DNA of 30,717 bases from JBOGED01 sp050743625 (GTDB taxonomy: Bacteria > Actinomycetota > Nitriliruptoria > Euzebyales > Egibacteraceae), in the NCBI GenBank assembly GCA_050743625.1, contig JBOGED010000152.1, positions 1-30,717 of the forward strand, in the 5' to 3' direction. Of the stretch, positions 23,243-30,074 are shown one piece after another. A program made the translations under genes and the position numbers. How positions within the stretch are numbered: the stretch's first letter is position 1; every line of letters starts with the position of its first letter. The notes beneath the pieces were generated by a model. That model did no database searches, was not told where the DNA came from, and was given only the letters and a program-made list of their open reading frames with translations.

Positions 23243-24642
23243 CTGACGGACCACTAGAGCTCTCCCGAGCCGCACGCCGCCGCGCCGAGGCCCAGCGGAT
23301 CGATGACCGCGCGCCCCAAGAGGGCGTTGCGATCTTCCGTCCCGCGGAGAAGGCGGTCGTCATCGGGGTGCATCGCAACGGTGCGATGACTCATGACGTC
23401 GACGCGTCGCTCGATGAGCTGGAGCAGCTCCTTGACACCGCCGGGTCCGTGACGATAGGACGCGTCGTGCAGCGGCGTGACACCCCCGACGTGGCGACGT
23501 TCGTGGGGAGAGGAAAGGTCGCGGAGCTGAAGGCGCTCACCGCCCAACTGGGGGCGGATGCCGCAATCTTCGATGACGAGCTTTCTCCGGCACAGCAACG
23601 CAACCTAGAGGAGCGGCTCGGAGTGAAGGTGCTCGACCGCACCATCGTGATCCTCGATATCTTCGCCCAACACGCATCGTCGCGGGAAGGGCGCGCTCAG
23701 GTCGAGCTGGCGCAGCTGACGTACCTGCTTCCTCGGCTACGGGGATGGGGACAGGCGCTGTCACAACAGGCGGGTGGCATCGGCACGCGAGGTCCTGGCG
23801 AGACCCAGCTGGAGGTCGACCGCCGTAAGCTCAACCGGCGGATCACCAAACTGCGCCAGGACCTGGCGGAGTACGAGCGGACCCGTCGCCTGAAGCGGAA
23901 GCAACGCGAGCGGCGGGAGGTCCCGACCATCGCCTTGGTGGGGTACACGAACGCGGGCAAGTCGACGTTACTCAACCGAATGACCGGTTCGGATACATTC
24001 GTCGCTGATCAACTCTTCGCAACGCTCGACACGACAGCTCGGCAGATTTCCTTGCTCGACGGGCGGCAGGCGGTGATTACCGACACGGTCGGGTTCGTGA
24101 GGAAGTTGCCGACCCAGCTTGTCGAGGCGTTCAAGTCGACCCTAGAAGACACTCTTCGCGCCGATCTTCTTCTGCACGTTGTCGATGCGGCCCATCCCGA
24201 AGCCGAGGCGCAGTCAGCCGCCGTCGACCGAGTGCTCGACGAGATCGGCGCAGGAGCCATGCCGCGCCTCGTCGTCCTGAACAAAGCGGATGCCGCCGAT
24301 CGTGACGAGTTGGTTGGGCTCCGGCGTCGCCTCGGCGACGCGGTGGTCGTGTCCGCGAGGACTGGCGAAGGGATTGAGGCGCTGGTCGCCACGGTCACCA
24401 GTCGGATCCCACCTGATCGTGACCTGGTCGAAGCGGTCGTCCCCTATGACCGCAGTGATCTGGTCGCGCGCGCCCACCGTGAGGGCGAGGTGCTGCAGAC
24501 GGAGGCGCGAACGGACGGCACCTGGCTCCTCGCCAAGGTCGACCCGGCGGTGCTCGCGGCCTTGCGGCCCTACACGAACGGCTCAGGCGCGAGCGATAAC
24601 GACCAGGATTCCGCACGTATGCGTGACGAACCGCAGGGATAG
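23239..24642 (+). CDS. hflX: GTPase HflX
   Basis: A ribosome-associated GTPase that splits or rescues stalled 70S ribosomes. The N-terminal HflX domain has VVQRRDTPDVATFVGRGKVAELKAL, DDELSPAQQRNLEERLGVKVLDRTIVILDIFAQHASSREGRAQVELAQL and GGIGTRGPGETQLEVDRRK. The G domain has G1 GYTNAGKSTLLN, G3 DTVGFVRKLPTQLVEAF and G4 NKAD, all intact. A C-terminal region of about 70 residues follows. The 467-aa length is typical of actinobacterial HflX. It is last in the miaB operon and ends 5 nt from the convergent lexA stop; no terminator is visible in that gap. Confidence 0.96.
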   Translation: MTDGPLELSRAARRRAEAQRIDDRAPQEGVAIFRPAEKAVVIGVHRNGAMTHDVDASLDELEQLLDTAGSVTIGRVVQRRDTPDVATFVGRGKVAELKALTAQLGADAAIFDDELSPAQQRNLEERLGVKVLDRTIVILDIFAQHASSREGRAQVELAQLTYLLPRLRGWGQALSQQAGGIGTRGPGETQLEVDRRKLNRRITKLRQDLAEYERTRRLKRKQRERREVPTIALVGYTNAGKSTLLNRMTGSDTFVADQLFATLDTTARQISLLDGRQAVITDTVGFVRKLPTQLVEAFKSTLEDTLRADLLLHVVDAAHPEAEAQSAAVDRVLDEIGAGAMPRLVVLNKADAADRDELVGLRRRLGDAVVVSARTGEGIEALVATVTSRIPPDRDLVEAVVPYDRSDLVARAHREGEVLQTEARTDGTWLLAKVDPAVLAALRPYTNGSGASDNDQDSARMRDEPQG

Positions 24643-24647
24643 ACGCG

Positions 24648-25280
24648 TCAGATGTTGCGCATGACCGCCACTACCTTGCCGAGTATCGCGCCGATGGCGT
24701 CGGGAGGCACTGGGATCGGGTCATAGCCCTCGTTCGCGGGGTCCAAGAACACCGCGCCACTGGGTGCCCGCCGGAAGAACTTCACCGTGGCCTCGTCCTC
24801 GATGAGTGCCGCGCACATCTCGCCCTGCTCGACGCGGGGTTGCTGCCGAACGACAACCAAGTCGCCGGGAAGCACGCCCGCTTGAACCATGGATTCACCT
24901 CTCACGCGCAGCATGAAGAGGGTGCCCTCCCCGACCAGATCCTTCGGCAGGGGGTAGACGTGCTCGACGCGCTCCTCGGCCAGGACAGGCGCTCCAGCGG
25001 CGATCTCGCCCACGAGTGGCACGAGCTTGGTCGCGGACGCCGGAATCGACAGCTCGGTATCGGGGTCGAAATGCACCTCGATCGCGCGGGGCCGTGATGG
25101 GTCACGCCGGAGATACCCGCCACGCTCCAGCGTCGCGAGCTGGCTGTGCACGCTGGACGGCGACTTGAGTCCCACCGCCTCTCCGATCTCGCGCACACTG
25201 GGTGGGTACCCACGCGTCTCGACCGCTTCCCGGATGACCTCAAGAATGCGTTGCTGCCGGCTGGTCAACTGTCGTGCCAT
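24648..25280 (-). CDS. lexA: SOS repressor LexA
   Basis: A 210-residue repressor that self-cleaves when RecA filaments form. The N-terminal winged helix is MARQLTSRQQRILEVIREAVETRGYPPSVREIGEAVGLKSPSSVHSQLATLERGGYLRRD (about 1-60). The Ala95-Gly96 cleavage site is in EIAAGAPVLAEE. The Ser130 (VRGESM) and Lys167 (DEATVKFF) catalytic dyad is intact. ATG 25280 is preceded by GGAGGGGGAG. Its promoter carries a perfect SOS box, so it is autoregulated; recA carries a second box. Confidence 0.96.
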   Translation of the reverse strand: MARQLTSRQQRILEVIREAVETRGYPPSVREIGEAVGLKSPSSVHSQLATLERGGYLRRDPSRPRAIEVHFDPDTELSIPASATKLVPLVGEIAAGAPVLAEERVEHVYPLPKDLVGEGTLFMLRVRGESMVQAGVLPGDLVVVRQQPRVEQGEMCAALIEDEATVKFFRRAPSGAVFLDPANEGYDPIPVPPDAIGAILGKVVAVMRNI

Positions 25281-25318
25281 CTCCCCCTCCTGGCTTGGCC
25301 CCTCTTGGACTTCGGAGG

Positions 25319-25358
25319 ACCGTACCAGGCAAGGCGCTCAAAAGCAAACACATGTTCG
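25319..25358 (-). promoter_or_regulatory. lexA promoter with a perfect SOS box
   Basis: On the minus strand CGAACATGTGTTTG (25345-25358) fits the CGAAC-RNRY-GTTYG consensus exactly. Its last three bases are the start of a -35 TTGCTT (25342-25347), followed after 17 bp by -10 TACGGT (25319-25324). LexA bound here would cover the -35, the classic autorepression layout. Confidence 0.85.
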
Positions 25359-25383
25359 TACACGCCAGTCTCGACCGGCGCGG

Positions 25384-25851
25384 TTACTGCGGGTCAGAGG
25401 TGCGTTGTTCGAGGTCCGCGAGCTCGCGGACGAAGTCCTCGGGGGAGGTGAAGCCCTTGTAGACACTCGCGAAGCGGACGTATGCGACCTGGTGCAGTTC
25501 GCGGAGCGCGGCGAGCACCTCAGCGCCGATCTGTTCGCTGGAGACCTCACGGCGTCCCAACCCACGGATGCGGACTTCGACCTGTGCCGCGGTGCGGAGG
25601 GCAGCGTCGGACGGCAGAGAGAGGTTCGCGGTCGCCTTCTCGATCCCGGCGAGCAGCTTTCGCCGGTCGAAGGGCTCCTCGACACCCGCATGCTTGCGCA
25701 CCGTAAGCGGGAATTGGTCTGGCCGCTCATAGGTCGAGAACCGTTGGCCGCAGGCGCGACACTCGCGGCGGCGGCGGATGGCGGCACCGCCCTCGGCGGA
25801 ACGAGAGTCCATCACCCTGTCGTCATCACTGGAGCAGTACGGGCAGCGCAT
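25384..25851 (-). CDS. nrdR: Transcriptional repressor NrdR
   Basis: A zinc-ribbon/ATP-cone repressor of ribonucleotide reductase genes that senses ATP/dATP. The N-terminal ribbon CPYC ... CRACGQRFSTYE (residues 3-40) is followed by an ATP-cone domain (VRKHAGVEEPFDRRKLLAGIEKA ... ASVYKGFTSPEDFVREL). The start is set at ATG 25851, giving the canonical MRCPYC N-terminus with GGAGGG five bases before it; an in-frame start at 25893 adds 14 non-family residues. It is divergent from nrdJ across a 404-bp spacer and lies upstream of lexA on the same strand, 103 nt away. A NrdR box is seen near nrdJ. Confidence 0.95.
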   Translation of the reverse strand: MRCPYCSSDDDRVMDSRSAEGGAAIRRRRECRACGQRFSTYERPDQFPLTVRKHAGVEEPFDRRKLLAGIEKATANLSLPSDAALRTAAQVEVRIRGLGRREVSSEQIGAEVLAALRELHQVAYVRFASVYKGFTSPEDFVRELADLEQRTSDPQ

Positions 25852-25895
25852 CTCAGCCCTCCGTGAGAATTTCCTCGTTCGCGATTTTCTCAAGA

Positions 25896-25969
25896 TAGTC
25901 CACAGCGCTATCCACAGCTTTTTATCCTTTTTATCCGTCTTCTACGAGGTTGTCCACACTACGTCCACA
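25896..25969. promoter_or_regulatory. Cluster of four DnaA-box-like sites with an AT-rich direct repeat
   Basis: Four same-strand nonamers end in TCCACA: TAGTCCACA (25896-25904), CTATCCACA (25908-25916), TTGTCCACA (25950-25958, a perfect actinobacterial DnaA box) and ACGTCCACA (25961-25969). They form two pairs with starts 12 and 11 bp apart. Between the pairs is an AT-rich stretch with TTTTTATCC repeated in tandem (about 25919-25936), unusual in this GC-rich DNA. The cluster lies 45-118 bp upstream of nrdR and about 290 bp upstream of nrdJ. Confidence 0.6.
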
Positions 25970-26104
25970 GGGCGTGTGCGCACTAGTCCGCAGCCGCCCC
26001 CAGATGTAGTGCGTTCGGATGGGGCCTCATCCAGGGGGGAAGCGGCGGCGCCGTTCATGCTGCGTTAGCTTTCAGCCGGCTCGCCCGAGCCGTGACTCGT
26101 AGAG

Positions 26105-26120
26105 CCACAAGATATAGTGG
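26105..26120 (+). promoter_or_regulatory. NrdR box overlapping the likely nrdJ -10
   Basis: CCACAAGATATAGTGG matches the NrdR-box pattern ACACAATATATAGTGT at 13 of 16 positions. It contains TATAGT (26113-26118), a good -10. GTGACT at 26092-26097 is a possible -35 with a short 15-bp spacer. A weaker box-like sequence, CCCCCAGATGTAGTGC, lies at 25997-26012. The adjacent nrdR gene makes NrdR control likely. The implied 5' leader is about 130 nt. Confidence 0.7.
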
Positions 26121-26130
26121 TTGTTCCGTG

Positions 26131-26214
26131 GATGCACGTCTGCATCTGGGGTCACGAAGGTCGAGCACCCCTTGACGGATCGTCCCGGAAAGGGCATGGT
26201 TACATGGCTGTAAC
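26131..26214. repeat. Two perfect short inverted repeats in the nrdJ leader
   Basis: GATGCA-CGTC-TGCATC (26131-26146) and GTTACA-TGGC-TGTAAC (26199-26214) each have perfect 6-bp arms around a 4-bp centre. A further CTAC-N7-GTAG follows at 26214-26228. They may be RNA hairpins or protein sites. I do not see the conserved B12 box of a cobalamin riboswitch. Confidence 0.45.
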
Positions 26215-26255
26215 TACATGTGCAGTAGGGGAGCGGCACCGGGGAAGGAGCGTCC

Positions 26256-29200
26256 TTGATCACCACGAACACCGCGCTTACCGCTGAGCCAGCGAGCGCC
26301 GACGGACGGTTGGGCCTGAGGGTCGAACGCTATTTCACGACCTCGGGCATTCACCCGTACGAGCAAGTCGAGTGGGAGCTTCGCGACGCGGTCATCAACG
26401 ACTGGAAGAGCGGCAAGGTCGCGTTCGAGCAGCGGGGCGTGGAGTTTCCGAAGGCCTGGTCGCAGAACGCCACCATGATCGTGGCGCAGAAGTACTTCCG
26501 CGGCCACCTCGGCGCACCGGACCGTGAGCACAGTGTGCGGCAGATCATCGATCGCGTTGCCGACACGATCACCGACTGGGGCGCCAAGGACGGCTACTTC
26601 GTCGACCGCGAGTCCGCCGAGGTGTTCAACGCCGAGCTCAAGCATCTTCTCGTGCACCAAAAGGCCGCGTTCAACTCCCCCGTCTGGTTCAACCTCGGCG
26701 TCCCGGGACGGAAGCCTCAAGGCAGTGCATGTTTTATCTTGTCTGTCGAAGATACGATGAGCTCAATCCTCAACTGGTATGTCGAAGAAGGAACCATCTT
26801 CAAAGGCGGCTCCGGCTCCGGCGTCAACCTGTCGAGTATTCGCTCCTCCTACGAGCCCCTGACAGGCGGAGGTACCGCATCAGGTCCGGTCAGTTTCATG
26901 CGAGGCGCCGACGCGTCGGCGGGAACGATCAAGAGCGGTGGAACGACGCGCCGCGCGGCCAAGATGGTGATCCTCAACGTCGACCATCCCGACATCGAGG
27001 AGTTCATCTGGTGTAAACAGCGTGAGGAGCTGAAGGCGCGCGCATTGAGCGCGGCCGGATTCGACATGGATCTCGACGGTCGGGACTCCTCCAGCATCCA
27101 GTATCAAAACGCCAACAACTCGGTCCGCGTCACCGACGAATTCATGCAAGCAGTGTTGGCGAACAAAGACTTCGCTCTGCGTTCTGTCCTTCGCGGCGAG
27201 CCGGTCAAGGTGCTCCCCGCTCGCGATCTCATACGCCAGATTGCTCAATCCGCATGGGAATGCGCCGATCCCGGAATGCAGTACGACACGACGATCAACG
27301 ACTGGCACACGACCCCGAACGCCGGTCGCATCAACGGCTCTAACCCCTGCTCCGAGTACATGCACCTCGACAACTCCGCCTGCAACCTCGCGTCGCTGAA
27401 CTTGCGGAAGTTCGAAGCGGGCGGAGTGTTCGACGTCGACGCGTTTCGTCGCGCGGTCGAGATCGTATTCACGGCGCAGGAGATCATCGTCTCCAACTCC
27501 AGCTATCCGACGGAGAAGATCGCGGCAAACGCGAACGCCTATCGCCAGCTCGGGCTTGGGTACGCAAACCTCGGTGGCTTGCTCATGAGCCAAGGCCTGG
27601 CGTACGACTCGGACGAAGGTCGGGCGTGGGCGTCGACGATCACCGCGCTGATGACCGGTCATGCCTATCGGACGTCGGCCGAGATCGCCAGAGTCGTAGG
27701 ACCGTTCGACGGTTATGCCAAGGATCGCGACGGGATGCTTCGGGTGCTCAGGAAGCATCGGGCGGCGCTCGACGCGGTGGACACTGCGCACGCGCCCGCG
27801 CACCTGCTCGCCGCCGCTCGGCAGGCATGGGACGAGGCGGTCGCGCTGGGTACTGAGCACGGCGTGCGCAATGCCCAGGCGTCGGTGCTCGCGCCTACCG
27901 GATGCCTTGTCGGTGGCTCGTTGGTGACTACGGACCGAGGGTTGGTCCGCCTGGCGTCACTGGGCGAGGAGGCGGGAGCACGCTGGCAGGACCTCGATGC
28001 GCGGGTCGCGACGGACGAGGGTCCCCGATCCGCGACGAAGTTCTACGTCAATGGCCTTGAGGCAGTGGTGTCGGTCGAGACGTCTCGGGGCTATCGAATC
28101 CAGGGAACGCCGGCTCACCGGATCAAGGTCATGGCGTCCGGTGGAGGCTCAGAGTGGAGGCGTCTCGCCGATCTCCGCCCACGCGACGTCGTGCCTCTGT
28201 TGGCAGATCAGCTCGTCGGCGAGCCGAGGCTCGTCGAGCTTGCGCCGCCCGGCACGTGCGTTCACCCCGGAGTGCACGAAAGCGTTCCGCGGCGGGTGAC
28301 CCCTGACCTTGCCCAATTCGTGGGCTATCTCTTGGGCGGCGCTCGCCTGCACGAGGGTGGGTTCACCTGGCTGGTCGATGAGGGTGATTTCCAGGTCGCC
28401 GAGCACGTGCGCCTCTTGGGGAAAGCGCTGTTCGGGCTCGAGGCACAGATCAGCGAACGACAGGGTTCCACGGAGGTGGCGTTCGACTCCGCTTGTGTCG
28501 CCGGGTGGCTACGCGCCCATGGCGCCGACCCGAGGGCTCCGCGGATTCCCGACATGGTGCTCGCAAGTAACAATCGCGCCGTCTACGCGGCCTTCTTGAA
28601 CGGGTTGCTCGAGGTTGGGGCGACGGTTCACGAGGGTCGTAGTCGTTGGTGCTCGCTGTCGGTGTCGTTCAGTCATGACGTGCAGTCCATGCTCCTGGCG
28701 TTGGGGTACCCCTCCACCCTCGAATTCGACTCTGTCCATTGGCTCGTGCTCGACGCGGTCAGGATCGAGAGCACGCACGACGATGCGGGAGCCTCGTTCC
28801 TCTACGACACAGTGGAGACTGTCGAACTGGGTGAAGACGAGCTCACCTATGACCTGTCTGTCCCCGAGAACGTGACGTATGTCGCCAATGGCTTCGTCAG
28901 CCACAACACCATTGGGCTGATGATGGACTGTGACACCACCGGCATCGAGCCTGATCTCGGGCTCGTAAAGTCAAAGAAGCTCGTCGGCGGTGGCACGATG
29001 CGAATCGTCAACCAGACAGTGCCAGCGGCGCTGGAGCGGCTCGGGTATCAACCTGAGCAGATCGAGGCGATCGTCGAGTATATCGATCAGCAAGCGACGA
29101 TCGAGGGCGCTCCCGCGTTCCGACCTGAGCACCTTCCGGTCTTCGACTGCGCGATGGGTGAGCGCTGCATCTTGCCTATGGGCCATGTGAAGATGATGGC

Positions 29201-30020
29201 GGCCGTGCAACCGTGGATCAGTGGCGCGATCTCCAAGACGATTAATCTTCCCGAATCGGCCACGGTAGAGGACGTCGAGCAGGTCTACGTCGAAGGTTGG
29301 CGGATGGGGCTCAAGGCGTTGGCGATCTATCGGGACAACTGCAAGGTTGGGCAACCGCTGTCGCTCGCGCCGAAGAAGGAGACCCAGAACACGACGGAGC
29401 AGGCCGCGGCCGCCTCGGGGATGGTGCGACGGAGGCTCCCGAAGCAGCGGCCGTCACAGACGATCTCGTTCCAGGTTGGTGACGCGGAGGGGTACCTGAC
29501 CGCGGGGGAGTATCCAGGGGACGGGCTCGGTGAGATCTTCGTCAAGCTCGGCAAGCAGGGATCGACGCTGGCTGGGGTGATGGACGCGTTCGCGATCAGC
29601 GTCAGCATCGGGCTCCAGTACGGTGTGCCGCTGGAGGTCTACGTCCGCAAGTTCACGAACATGCGGTTCGAGCCCGCCGGCATGACCGACGATCCCGAGG
29701 TGCGGTTCGCGACATCGATCGTCGACTACCTGTTCCGCCGGCTGGCGATCGAGTACCTGCCGTCGGCCAAGCGCCACGAGTTGGGGATCTACACGATCGA
29801 TGAGCGCACCGTGCTCGAGGCGGGGTCACCGATGCCGTCGGCGCCACCGATTCCCTTGACCGACGCGACTGGCCAGACCGTGCTGCCAATCGAGCGGCCA
29901 ACCCCCGTCGACGACACCCACGGCGACGCACCCATGTGCTACCAATGCGGCGTCGTGATGATCCGCGCCGGGTCCTGCCACTGCTGCCCCCAGTGCGGAT
30001 CGACGTCCGGATGCAGCTGA
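26256..30020 (+). CDS. nrdJ: Class II (B12-dependent) ribonucleotide reductase NrdJ precursor with one intein
   Basis: Precursor of 1254 aa; removal of the 335-aa intein (residues 550-884) leaves 919 aa. Reduces ribonucleotides to deoxyribonucleotides with adenosylcobalamin as radical source, independent of oxygen. Active-site residues: redox Cys159 (GSACF) and Cys376 (DNSACNLASLNL), thiyl-radical Cys365 with Asn363 and Glu367 (NPCSEY). The APTG/TIGLMMDCDTTGIEPD loop is split by the intein. Toward the C-terminus are a TSCPD-type segment (FVKLGKQGSTLAGVMDAFAISVSIGLQYGVPLEVYVRKF) and a Cys-rich tail (CYQCGVVM ... CCPQCGSTSGC) that probably recycles the active-site disulfide or binds zinc. It starts at TTG 26256 after GGGGAAGGAG (5-nt gap). 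NrdR control is expected. Confidence 0.96.
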   Translation: MITTNTALTAEPASADGRLGLRVERYFTTSGIHPYEQVEWELRDAVINDWKSGKVAFEQRGVEFPKAWSQNATMIVAQKYFRGHLGAPDREHSVRQIIDRVADTITDWGAKDGYFVDRESAEVFNAELKHLLVHQKAAFNSPVWFNLGVPGRKPQGSACFILSVEDTMSSILNWYVEEGTIFKGGSGSGVNLSSIRSSYEPLTGGGTASGPVSFMRGADASAGTIKSGGTTRRAAKMVILNVDHPDIEEFIWCKQREELKARALSAAGFDMDLDGRDSSSIQYQNANNSVRVTDEFMQAVLANKDFALRSVLRGEPVKVLPARDLIRQIAQSAWECADPGMQYDTTINDWHTTPNAGRINGSNPCSEYMHLDNSACNLASLNLRKFEAGGVFDVDAFRRAVEIVFTAQEIIVSNSSYPTEKIAANANAYRQLGLGYANLGGLLMSQGLAYDSDEGRAWASTITALMTGHAYRTSAEIARVVGPFDGYAKDRDGMLRVLRKHRAALDAVDTAHAPAHLLAAARQAWDEAVALGTEHGVRNAQASVLAPTGCLVGGSLVTTDRGLVRLASLGEEAGARWQDLDARVATDEGPRSATKFYVNGLEAVVSVETSRGYRIQGTPAHRIKVMASGGGSEWRRLADLRPRDVVPLLADQLVGEPRLVELAPPGTCVHPGVHESVPRRVTPDLAQFVGYLLGGARLHEGGFTWLVDEGDFQVAEHVRLLGKALFGLEAQISERQGSTEVAFDSACVAGWLRAHGADPRAPRIPDMVLASNNRAVYAAFLNGLLEVGATVHEGRSRWCSLSVSFSHDVQSMLLALGYPSTLEFDSVHWLVLDAVRIESTHDDAGASFLYDTVETVELGEDELTYDLSVPENVTYVANGFVSHNTIGLMMDCDTTGIEPDLGLVKSKKLVGGGTMRIVNQTVPAALERLGYQPEQIEAIVEYIDQQATIEGAPAFRPEHLPVFDCAMGERCILPMGHVKMMAAVQPWISGAISKTINLPESATVEDVEQVYVEGWRMGLKALAIYRDNCKVGQPLSLAPKKETQNTTEQAAAASGMVRRRLPKQRPSQTISFQVGDAEGYLTAGEYPGDGLGEIFVKLGKQGSTLAGVMDAFAISVSIGLQYGVPLEVYVRKFTNMRFEPAGMTDDPEVRFATSIVDYLFRRLAIEYLPSAKRHELGIYTIDERTVLEAGSPMPSAPPIPLTDATGQTVLPIERPTPVDDTHGDAPMCYQCGVVMIRAGSCHCCPQCGSTSGCS
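27903..28907 (+). other. NrdJ intein with degenerate LAGLIDADG motifs (335 aa)
   Basis: Inserted between Gly and Thr of APTG/TIGLMMDCDTT. It begins CLVGGSLVTTDRG (block A, Cys1), has block B YRIQGTPAHRIKV (TxxH), and ends VPENVTYVANGFVSHN before Thr, so splicing residues look complete. The two endonuclease helices are recognisable but lack their acids. GYLLGGARLH (28323-28352) has Gly where GYLLGDG has Asp, and FLNGLLEVGATV (28593-28628) has Gly where the ADG Asp is expected. The endonuclease is therefore probably inactive, which fits the shorter length compared with the two RecA inteins. Confidence 0.93.
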
Positions 30021-30052
30021 TGACCTGCGGAAACGCGTTCCCGCCAGGATCC

Positions 30053-30074
30053 ATGACAGCATCATGACAGCATC
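30053..30074. repeat. Tandem 11-bp duplication
   Basis: ATGACAGCATC occurs twice in tandem (30053-30063 and 30064-30074), overlapping the stop codon of the recombinase relic on the minus strand. It is probably a small replication-slippage duplication. Confidence 0.6.

Noticed and set aside
24643..24647. Bidirectional terminator between hflX and lexA
   Set aside because: The stops are only 5 nt apart and neither 3' end shows a stem followed by a T-run.
25861..26100. Chromosomal replication origin between nrdR and nrdJ
   Set aside because: DnaA-box-like sites and an AT-rich repeat are present, but there is no dnaA, dnaN, parAB or rpmH nearby. A regulatory or DnaA-titrating role is more cautious.
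26120..26255. Cobalamin riboswitch in front of the B12-dependent reductase
   Set aside because: I looked for the conserved B12-box and GCCACT-type core and did not find them. The leader is also short for that class.
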